38,376 nt of DNA from an uncultured Muribaculum sp. (GTDB lineage: Bacteria; Bacteroidota; Bacteroidia; Bacteroidales; Muribaculaceae): positions 1 through 38,376 of the forward strand of contig NZ_CAJTYX010000028.1 in assembly GCF_910583865.1 (NCBI RefSeq), in the 5' to 3' direction. Position 1 is the first letter of the stretch. Every line of letters begins with the position of its first letter. Below the pieces are notes generated by a model, which searched no databases, was not told where the DNA came from, and saw only the letters and a list, made by a program, of their open reading frames with translations. Shown one piece after another: positions 8,326 to 15,156 of this stretch. A program made the position numbers and the translations under genes.

Positions 8326-8869
8326 TTATTTACCATATTCCAGAGGGGAATCGGCGGCGATGGGGAGGTTGGACTGTATGTCGGGTTCGGTGGTGGGATA
8401 GGTAGATGGAGACGGAGATGATGGAGACTGAGTCGATGGGGATGAGAGTCGGGAGAGGTAGGCGTGGTTGATGTGGTACTCTATTTCGAGTAGGGTGGTG
8501 CGGCGCACGGCCGGCTTGAGTTGGCATTCCCAGACGGTCATGACCGACCATCCCATGTCGCGCAGTAGGGTGCGGTCGCGCTCGTCGCGCTGCTTGTTGC
8601 GTTCGATTTTTGTGCGCCAGAATTCGGTGTTGCTCTTGGGTATGTGGCCGTCTGCCTCATGGCCATGCCAGAAGCACCCGTGGATGAAAATCACGATGCC
8701 GTACTTTGGGAGCACTATGTCGGGAGTGCCCGGCAACCCTTTGACGTTCTTGCGGTTAGCGGTAGCCTCGCGAGAATAGGTAGCGGCGCACGATAAGCTC
8801 GGGACGAGTGTCCTTGCCCCGTATTTTTGCCATTACGGCAGATCGCTTCTTCTTGCTCCAGATATCCAT
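8326..8869 (-). pseudogene. vsr: Very short patch repair endonuclease (Vsr), frameshifted
   Basis: Vsr nicks DNA next to T:G mismatches that arise by deamination of 5-methylcytosine. Translation from the ATG at 8869, nine bases after an AGGAGG, gives a Vsr N-terminus (SAVMAKIRGKDTRPELIVRR, YLFSRGYR) and then a TAA at 8756-8758. The next frame continues with RKNVKGLPGTPDIVL, HGCFWHGH and WECQLK. Dropping one base at 8756-8757 rejoins the halves as RYRKNVKG, so a single extra base breaks the gene. Catalytic Asp (PDIVL) and the FWHxH motif are kept. The Cys that follows FWHxHx in E. coli Vsr, a zinc ligand, is absent (HGHEADGH). A tail of about 40 residues rich in S, P and T follows the nuclease fold, making it longer than the usual 140-155 residues. 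No cytosine methyltransferase gene is nearby. Confidence 0.85.
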
Positions 8870-8885
8870 AAGGGTGTCCCTCCTG

Positions 8886-8900
8886 AACCCTTTAAGGGTT
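8886..8900. other. Small hairpin between pdxB and vsr
   Basis: AACCC and GGGTT pair around a short AT loop (potentially AACCCTT/AAGGGTT), 57 bases after the pdxB stop. No T-run follows on the minus strand, so it is at best a weak operon-end signal. The strong AGGAGGG directly after it is the likely ribosome site of vsr. Confidence 0.3.
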
Positions 8901-8956
8901 ACTTATATGTAACAATCAGAATGGATTTTTGGCTTGTCAGGAAAGCGGGCACCCGG

Positions 8957-9997
8957 TCATCCTCTGACTTCCGGGCGGTAGGCATAGCGGTTGCGGAGCT
9001 GCTCGAATGCTGCCGGAGCGGAGCGCAGGGCGGCGGTGTCGGCGAAGGGGTCGTAGGAGGCGAGGATGGCGGCGGCCGAAGGATGCTCCGGGATGTCGAA
9101 TCCTATGGTCTCGACGGGGGCAACTGCCGGGAGCGAGAAATGGCGGGTGAGGGCATCGAGAGCCATGGTCGTGGCGCGGATTTTGCCTTCACGGGAATAG
9201 CCGGCGATGTGGGGCGTGGCGATGAATGCACGTCGTAGCAGCTCCGGGGATATATCCGGCTCTCCTTCCCAGCAGTCGATGACCGCATCGCCCGCTTTGC
9301 CGCTGTCAAGCGCCTCGACAAGGGCGGCATTGTCGACCACGAGGCCGCGCGCGCTGTTGACAATCAGTGGCGCACGCTGCAGCGAATCGAAAAAGCGCTT
9401 GTCGGCCATGTGAAAAGTTGGATGCGCGCCCGAACGAAGCAGCGGAGTGTGGAAAGTGATGATATCGGCTTCGCGGGCGGCCTCGTCGAGGGTGGAGAAA
9501 CCTTCCGGTCCTTCCGCCTCGGCACGCGGCGGGTCCACGCGGAGCACGCGCATGCCCAACCCCTCGGCCCAGCGGCCCACGATTGAGCCGACATGGCCCA
9601 CTCCAACAACGGCCATCGTCAGGCCGGAGAGCGGGAAAGGGGCGTCAATGCCGACGGGGACGCGCCGACGTGCTTCGGCCCATGCGAGCACCGAGGCGAG
9701 CACATATTGCGCTACGGCCGGGGCATTGCATCCGGGCGCATTGGCCACGGTGATGCCCCGCTCGCGGCAGTAGCCGAGGTCGATATGGTCGGTGCCTATG
9801 GTGGCGGTGGCTATGAACCGGCAGAGAGAGCCGTCGAGCAACGATGCGTCGCAGCGGGTGCGGGTGCGCGTGACGAGCGCGTCGGCATCACGCATAGCCT
9901 CGGGAGTGATCTCCTCCGGGGCAAGGTAGTTCACGCAGGCCACGTTGTCAAGCAGCCCTGCGATGAACGGGATGTTTTTCTCGATGACGATTTTCAT
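8957..9997 (-). CDS. pdxB: 4-phosphoerythronate dehydrogenase (vitamin B6 synthesis)
   Basis: A 346-residue NAD-dependent dehydrogenase of the D-2-hydroxyacid family. PdxB oxidises 4-phospho-D-erythronate in the DXP-dependent route to pyridoxal phosphate. It has the nucleotide-binding motif GVGHVG (132-137), and the catalytic residues appear as Arg217 (NSARGLV), Glu in WEGEP (about 246) and His263 (TPHIAGYS). The C-terminal part (from about 300, ETIGFDIP) fits the PdxB dimerisation domain. This domain and the TTATIGTD-like early motif separate it from other dehydrogenases of the fold. The start at 9997 overlaps the stop of the membrane protein gene as ATGA, so translation is coupled. A longer frame reading upstream is only the wrong frame of that gene. 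Confidence 0.9.
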   Translation of the reverse strand: MKIVIEKNIPFIAGLLDNVACVNYLAPEEITPEAMRDADALVTRTRTRCDASLLDGSLCRFIATATIGTDHIDLGYCRERGITVANAPGCNAPAVAQYVLASVLAWAEARRRVPVGIDAPFPLSGLTMAVVGVGHVGSIVGRWAEGLGMRVLRVDPPRAEAEGPEGFSTLDEAAREADIITFHTPLLRSGAHPTFHMADKRFFDSLQRAPLIVNSARGLVVDNAALVEALDSGKAGDAVIDCWEGEPDISPELLRRAFIATPHIAGYSREGKIRATTMALDALTRHFSLPAVAPVETIGFDIPEHPSAAAILASYDPFADTAALRSAPAAFEQLRNRYAYRPEVRG

Positions 9998-10977
9998 ATG
10001 GTAAGACTCCAGATATAGAGCGCGGCATACATCCCGATTACGCAAAGTATGGGTATATAGCTGCGTCGACGGCGGTTTATCACAAAGAAATGGCCCATCT
10101 GTATGGCCGTGCAGACGTTGAGCATCGGCAGGTATATGACCAGACGGTTGTAGTAGAGGAGCATCAGGGCGACAGTGGTGAGCGCGAGCACGGTCAGGAA
10201 TCCGTTGTAGGCACGCGTGCGTGCGTTGTAGCTGTAGATCTTCAGCAGGTTGAACATGCCGAATCCTATGCCGAGCACCAGCGACGTGGCGGCATACACG
10301 AGTACCTGGGCGAGCTTCATTGCGTCGAGCACCGAGAACAAGCTGACGAACTCCGGCAGACGCACGGCTCTGAGGTCGAGCCATCCGAACCCCCATGCTA
10401 TCCACCAGGGCGTGAGCATGCCGAGCATGGCGGCGAGCATGGAGCGGAGCGTGGTGCAGCGCATCTGGAAGCAGCCGAGAAAGAGAGCCGGGAAGTAGGC
10501 AGCGCATGTCACATCGACCAATGCGCCGGCGCTGACCACGCAGAAGCTTATGAACACGCGCTGCGTGCGGTCGGGTCTCTGGAAAGCCGTGTATAGCGGC
10601 AACAGCGCCAGCAGGAGGACGACGGCGATGAAGATGCCGTCGGACATATGCGTAGTGAGTGCCGGCAGCGCCGTCTCCATCACCAGGAACAGTCCTGCGA
10701 AGAGGAGGGAGATGGAGCGTAGCACATTGTAGTGCTTGTTGATGTAGATGAGCGTGAAGGCCACGAAGAGATTCAGGCCGAAGCCGGCACACAGCGACGC
10801 GACGGGCATCCCGTCGAACCATGTGACGGGGGACGACGCCAACGGACCCCACCCGGCCACAAGGGCCATGGCCGGACGCAGGAGATACGCCCCCGCCGTG
10901 CCCCCTGCCGACAGCAACGCCATCAGCAGGAATCCGTAGCGGGAGTGCAGGAAGTCGGTCAGCCTCTCTTCTCTCAC
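9994..10977 (-). CDS. Integral membrane protein, DUF6427-like
   Basis: A 327-residue protein with about eight hydrophobic segments over its whole length and little soluble part. The central piece (FQMRCTTLRSMLAAMLGMLT, then PWWIAWGFG) resembles the family of Bacteroidetes membrane proteins of unknown function called DUF6427, but I am working from memory of the pattern. It starts with GTG, overlapping the purD stop as GTGA, and its stop overlaps the pdxB start. The couplings tie it to purD and pdxB, yet the sequence gives no direct hint of transport or enzyme activity. Confidence 0.8.
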   Translation of the reverse strand: MREERLTDFLHSRYGFLLMALLSAGGTAGAYLLRPAMALVAGWGPLASSPVTWFDGMPVASLCAGFGLNLFVAFTLIYINKHYNVLRSISLLFAGLFLVMETALPALTTHMSDGIFIAVVLLLALLPLYTAFQRPDRTQRVFISFCVVSAGALVDVTCAAYFPALFLGCFQMRCTTLRSMLAAMLGMLTPWWIAWGFGWLDLRAVRLPEFVSLFSVLDAMKLAQVLVYAATSLVLGIGFGMFNLLKIYSYNARTRAYNGFLTVLALTTVALMLLYYNRLVIYLPMLNVCTAIQMGHFFVINRRRRSYIPILCVIGMYAALYIWSLTI

Positions 10978-12266
10978 TTCTCGAGGACCATGAGGTCGCG
11001 GCCTATGTCGCGGCGGAAGTTGGCATGGTCAAAGCCTATGCGCGCCATCGATCCGTAGCTGCGCGCCAGGGCGTCGGCGATGGAGTCGCCATAGGAGCTT
11101 ACGGAGAGCACACGGCCTCCGGAGGTGAGCACGCGGCCTTCGGCATCACGTTTGGTACCCGCGTGGAACACGATGCTGTCGGTCACATCGCCGAGGCCTG
11201 TTATCTCATAGCCTTTGCCGTAGGAGCCGGGGTAACCGCCTGACACCATCATGACAGTCACCGCAGTGCGTGGGTCGTGGCTCAGCTCGAGGTCGCCGAT
11301 ATTGCCTTCGGCGGCGGCTTTCATCAGCGCTACCAGGTCGGCATCGACGCGCAGCATCACAGCCTCTGTCTCGGGGTCGCCCATGCGCACGTTGTACTCT
11401 ATCACCATAGGCTCGCCGCCAACGTTGATGAGGCCGAGGAAGATGAATCCGCGATATACGATCCCCTCTTCGGCAAGTCCCTTGACGGTAGGCTCGATGA
11501 TGCGCTCGGTGACCTTGCGCATGAACTCTTCGTCAGCGAATGGGACCGGGCTTACCGCGCCCATGCCTCCGGTATTGAGACCGGTGTCGCCCTCGCCGAT
11601 ACGCTTGTAGTCCTTAGCTACGGGAAGCACGCGATAGCCACCGTTGCCGTCGTTGAGTACAAACACGGAGCACTCTATGCCTGAGAGGAATTCCTCGATG
11701 ACTACCGTGGCGCTCGATGCGCCGAACATGCCGCCGAGCATCTCCTTAAGTAACGCCTTGGCCTCGTCGAGGCTGTCGATAATCAGTACACCCTTGCCTG
11801 CGGCCAGGCCGTCGGCCTTGAGCACATAAGGCGGTTTGAGGCTCTCCAGGAAACGATAGCCCTCGTCGAGAGTGTCGGCTGTGAAACTGCGGTAGCGGGC
11901 CGTGGGGATACCGTGGCGCATCATGAACGCCTTGGCGAAATCCTTGCTCCCTTCGAGCGCCGCACCGGAGCGGGACGGCCCTACGACGAGCACGCTGTCG
12001 TCATCCTTGAAGTAATCCCATATGCCGGCCACGAGGGGATCCTCGTTGCCCACGACGATCATGCCAACGGCGTTTTCTTTCACGAATTTGGCGATTTCGG
12101 GGAAATCGAGCGGCGACATGGCCACGTTTGTGCCGTAGGCGCCGGTGCCGCCGTTGCCGGGAGCGATGAAAAGATGGTTGCAAAGGGAGCTTTGGCTTAT
12201 TTTCCAGGCGAGGGCCGATTCGCGGCCACCCGATCCGAGCAGGAGTATGTTCATCGGTGTATTCAT
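10974..12266 (-). CDS. purD: Phosphoribosylamine-glycine ligase (GARS)
   Basis: PurD joins glycine to 5-phosphoribosylamine with ATP, the second step of purine synthesis. The 430-residue length and motifs fit: MNILLLGSGGRESALAWK and IAPGNGGTG at the N-terminus, the ATP-grasp region with KADGLAAGKGV, FRGFIFLGL-like YRGFIFLGLIN, and EYNVRMGDPETEAVMLR near the metal site. The start is at 12266, or at the second Met four codons later (12254); neither has a clear ribosome site. It sits 24 bases after the RNA methyltransferase gene and is coupled to the membrane protein gene below. Confidence 0.95.
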   Translation of the reverse strand: MNTPMNILLLGSGGRESALAWKISQSSLCNHLFIAPGNGGTGAYGTNVAMSPLDFPEIAKFVKENAVGMIVVGNEDPLVAGIWDYFKDDDSVLVVGPSRSGAALEGSKDFAKAFMMRHGIPTARYRSFTADTLDEGYRFLESLKPPYVLKADGLAAGKGVLIIDSLDEAKALLKEMLGGMFGASSATVVIEEFLSGIECSVFVLNDGNGGYRVLPVAKDYKRIGEGDTGLNTGGMGAVSPVPFADEEFMRKVTERIIEPTVKGLAEEGIVYRGFIFLGLINVGGEPMVIEYNVRMGDPETEAVMLRVDADLVALMKAAAEGNIGDLELSHDPRTAVTVMMVSGGYPGSYGKGYEITGLGDVTDSIVFHAGTKRDAEGRVLTSGGRVLSVSSYGDSIADALARSYGSMARIGFDHANFRRDIGRDLMVLEK

Positions 12267-12290
12267 CGGAAATATTGTCGATTGGGATTA

Positions 12291-13997
12291 TTATTTTTCG
12301 TCAGATGCAGGGGCATCGGTTGAGTCGTTGCCTTTGGCGCGACGCCAGCCGCGGCGCACGAGGGGCTTAGGTTGCGACTCGCGGTTCATGATTTCGTCGA
12401 GCCATGCCTGGTTGCGTCGTTTTGCCAGCGGGTTTTCCGACTCCGGAGCATCGTTTCCGTTGCGGGTGAAAGGCTTCTTGTCGTTCCGGCGGCCAAACGG
12501 ACGGCCTTCGTCGTGGCGTCCGAAGGGCTTGCCGTCATCGTGCCTGCCGCCGAACGATTTTCCGCCGAACGACGGCTTGCGGCCGAATCCTCGTGGAGCC
12601 GGCTCCTCGTCGTCGAAACGCTTCTTACGACCCAGAGGCTTTGCACGATACTTTTCTTCGAGGGCGTTGGGCTTGCGCGGTCCACGGTCGCCATCCTTGC
12701 GGAAACGGGGGGTGTCACCGTTGCGTCCCCCGAATCCCTGCTTGCGTGCGTCGCGTCGCCACTCGTCGTCGGTCTTGCGACGTGCGGTTCTGTCGGCTTT
12801 GGGAGTGGCGTCCTGCTTGTCGAGATGCTTCCCTTCGCTTCGGAAATTCTTGTAGTTTCCCTCGAATATCTCATATTCGCGCAGTTCACATTCGAGCGAG
12901 CCGTTGTAGAGGGTGGCCTTCTGCGATGGGGCAAGGCCTATGTGGCGCATGTGCTCGTCCTGATAGCCGATGATCCATGCGCGGTAGCCCTTGAACACAT
13001 TCTTCAGCCTGTTGCCGATGGTCTGATAGAGCGAGGCCATGTCATCGACCGATATGCGCTCGCCGTAGGGCGGATTGGTGACGAGCATGCCGTCGGCCGG
13101 CGCTTCGTCCCATTTCGCTATCGGCTTTATCTGAAGGTCAATCCAACGGCCCACGCCAGCCTGCTTGATATTTTTCTCAGCGATGGCTATGGCCTTGGGC
13201 GATATGTCGGCGCCGATAATCGGGAACTGGGGTGTGCGCTCGGAAGTGTCGTCGTTGTAAAGGCGTTCAAACAGCTCTTCATCGAAGTCGGGCCACTGCT
13301 CGAAAGCGAAATTGCGGCGATAGACGCCGGGATTTATGTTGGCGGCGATCATGGCGGCCTCGATAAGGAACGTGCCGGATCCGCACATCGGGTCGATGAG
13401 CGGACACTGTCCGTCGTAGCCGGCCTTGAGCAGTATGCCTGCGGCGAGCACCTCGTTGATAGGCGCTTCGGTCTGCGCCACGCGGTAGCCGCGCCTGTGG
13501 AGCGATTCGCCCGACGAGTCGAGTGACATGGTCACGCGGTTGCCGTCGATATGCACGTTGATCATCACGTCGGCATCCTGGAGCCGCACACCGGGACGCT
13601 TCCCCTCGCCGAGACGGTCCTGGAAATAATCGACGATGGCGTCCTTCACGCGATAGGTCACGTAGCGCGAGTGAGTGAACGTGTCGGAATTGACCACGGG
13701 GTCAATCGAGAATGTCTTGTCGACCGACAAGAGGGCGCTCCAGTCCATCTCCTTTACCATGTCGTAGAGGGTGTCGGGGTCGGATGCCGTAAACTTGCAT
13801 ATCGGCTTGAGGATGCGCAAGGCTGTGCGGCAACAGAAATTCGCCTTGTAGAGCATCTCGTTGTCACCCTCGAAGGAGACCATGCGCCTTCCGGCGGTGA
13901 CGTTTTCAGCCCCGAGGCGTGTTAGTTCGGCGGCAAGAACATCTTCCAGTCCCTGGAAGGTCTTGGCGACCATTTCAAATTTTTCCGATTTCATCAC
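12291..13997 (-). CDS. THUMP-domain RNA methyltransferase (RlmL/RlmKL N-part type) with RG-rich tail
   Basis: A 568-residue protein. Residues about 45-160 hold a THUMP RNA-binding domain. Residues 165-385 hold a class I methyltransferase of the RlmL type, which makes N2-methylguanosine in 23S rRNA: the SAM-binding motif is DPMCGSGT (202-209), and the catalytic motif NPPYGE (308-313) fits amino-methyl transfer. From about residue 391, a tail of 178 residues is very basic and rich in R, G, K, F and D (repeated FGGR, PFGR and GRK pieces), expected to be disordered and RNA-binding. The bifunctional E. coli enzyme instead carries a second methyltransferase there. The start codon overlaps the cysE stop as ATGA. 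The exact rRNA target is inferred from the family. Confidence 0.88.
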   Translation of the reverse strand: MMKSEKFEMVAKTFQGLEDVLAAELTRLGAENVTAGRRMVSFEGDNEMLYKANFCCRTALRILKPICKFTASDPDTLYDMVKEMDWSALLSVDKTFSIDPVVNSDTFTHSRYVTYRVKDAIVDYFQDRLGEGKRPGVRLQDADVMINVHIDGNRVTMSLDSSGESLHRRGYRVAQTEAPINEVLAAGILLKAGYDGQCPLIDPMCGSGTFLIEAAMIAANINPGVYRRNFAFEQWPDFDEELFERLYNDDTSERTPQFPIIGADISPKAIAIAEKNIKQAGVGRWIDLQIKPIAKWDEAPADGMLVTNPPYGERISVDDMASLYQTIGNRLKNVFKGYRAWIIGYQDEHMRHIGLAPSQKATLYNGSLECELREYEIFEGNYKNFRSEGKHLDKQDATPKADRTARRKTDDEWRRDARKQGFGGRNGDTPRFRKDGDRGPRKPNALEEKYRAKPLGRKKRFDDEEPAPRGFGRKPSFGGKSFGGRHDDGKPFGRHDEGRPFGRRNDKKPFTRNGNDAPESENPLAKRRNQAWLDEIMNRESQPKPLVRRGWRRAKGNDSTDAPASDEK

Positions 13998-14917
13998 TGC
14001 TTGATTCTAAGTATATTGTCGGCCTTGGCCTGTATAAGTCGTTCGCCGGGCGCCACATCGTTGGTCACCCATATGTTTCCGCCGATCACGGCATTGTCGC
14101 CCACTGTGATACGGCCGAGAATCGAGGCGTTGCTGTAGATAATCACGTTGTTGCCTATGACCGGATGACGCGGCACGCCCTTGACGGGATTTCCATTGTC
14201 ATCGAGGTCGAAACTTTTGGCTCCGAGTGTGACGCCCTGGTATATCTTCACATGATGTCCGAGGATGGCGGTGGCGCCGATCACCACGCCTGTACCATGG
14301 TCGATGGTGAACGATTCGCCGATGGTGGCGGCAGGATGGATGTCGATGCCTGTCTCGCTGTGGGCACGCTCGCTTATCATGCGCGGGATTATTGGCACTC
14401 CCAGCTTTACCAGCTCATGGGCTATGCGGTAGTTGGCGATGGCCTTGATGCCTGGGTAGCAATAGAGCACTTCCTGGACGGATTCAGCCGCGGGATCGCC
14501 ATGGTAGGTGGCCTCGACGTCGGTGTTGAGTACGCGGCGCAGCTCGGGGAGGGTCTCGATGAAGGCTGCTGCTTTGGTGATGGCGTCGCGCTGTATGGCC
14601 ATATTGTCGGGCACGGCATCGGTGCAGCATGCCATTGATATGCCGGCATGGATCTGGTCGACGAGCAGGTGGAACAGCTTCTCCATCCACAACCCTGTGA
14701 AATATAGCACGTTCTCGCGGGTGACATCGCTGTCGCCGAAAAATCCGGGAAACACCAGAGCGCGCGACAGCGTCACGATGTCGCGTACCGCCTCATGCGA
14801 CGGCAACGGTTCCCCTCGCCATTGCGAAGGGCAGATGTTGGTGAGGTTGTCGCCGTCGCTCAGGCGCGCAACCGTGTGGCGAAGCACCGCTTCGGCTCTC
14901 TGGTTCAATTCTATCAT
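13994..14917 (-). CDS. cysE: Serine O-acetyltransferase (cysteine synthesis)
   Basis: A 307-residue enzyme that acetylates L-serine with acetyl-CoA, the first committed step to cysteine. The N-terminal helical part is long (about 170 residues). It is followed by the left-handed beta-helix of hexapeptide repeats. Signature motifs are present: IHPAATIGESFTIDHGTGVV with the catalytic His, and IYQGVTLGAKSF near the acetyl-CoA site. The length and long N-terminal part match the EpsC/CysE form of Bacteroidetes. It is the first gene of a five-gene minus-strand operon and carries the likely promoter at 14976-15008. Its stop overlaps the next start. Confidence 0.92.
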   Translation of the reverse strand: MIELNQRAEAVLRHTVARLSDGDNLTNICPSQWRGEPLPSHEAVRDIVTLSRALVFPGFFGDSDVTRENVLYFTGLWMEKLFHLLVDQIHAGISMACCTDAVPDNMAIQRDAITKAAAFIETLPELRRVLNTDVEATYHGDPAAESVQEVLYCYPGIKAIANYRIAHELVKLGVPIIPRMISERAHSETGIDIHPAATIGESFTIDHGTGVVIGATAILGHHVKIYQGVTLGAKSFDLDDNGNPVKGVPRHPVIGNNVIIYSNASILGRITVGDNAVIGGNIWVTNDVAPGERLIQAKADNILRIKQ

Positions 14918-14975
14918 AGTGCTTTCTACGCGCGGTGCATACTGCCTGTCAATCAGGCGTCCGCTCTTTCATCCA

Positions 14976-15008
14976 CAAAGTTAGCGTTTTTCCTACAATC
15001 CCGCACAA
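14976..15008 (-). promoter_or_regulatory. Promoter of the cysE-purD-pdxB operon
   Basis: The minus strand reads TAACTTTG at 14976-14983 (TAnnTTTG) with TTG at 15006-15008, 22 bases upstream, which is slightly long. It lies about 60 bases before the cysE start and would serve all five genes. Confidence 0.55.
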
Positions 15009-15061
15009 ATATAGAGGCCAAAATAAGAGGTTGCTTAAAAACATTCGCGCCGAACGCACCG

Positions 15062-15102
15062 AGGGCACAGAGACGTAATGGGTTTACGTGACTCTGTGCC
15101 CT
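15062..15102 (-). terminator. Hairpin terminator of the GLUG-repeat gene
   Basis: An 11-base perfect inverted repeat, AGGGCACAGAG (15062-15072) and CTCTGTGCCCT (15092-15102), with an inner ACGTA/TACGT pairing. It lies 54 bases after the stop of the 15157-18069 gene and before the cysE promoter. No strong T-run follows on the minus strand, so it may need a factor or act mainly as a transcript 3' end. Confidence 0.65.
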
Positions 15103-15156
15103 GCATATCCTACTTTATTGCCTATTCGATCCGACTGATTATGATATGGACTTTTG

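Noticed and set aside
9998..10852. A long upstream extension of the pdxB reading frame
   Set aside because: It is rich in R, H and A with no family likeness and lies fully inside the membrane protein gene, whose frame is clearly real. pdxB starts at 9997.
12372..13526. A 384-codon open frame on the plus strand
   Set aside because: It is antisense to the RNA methyltransferase gene and has no recognisable domain; GC-rich codon use leaves such shadows open.
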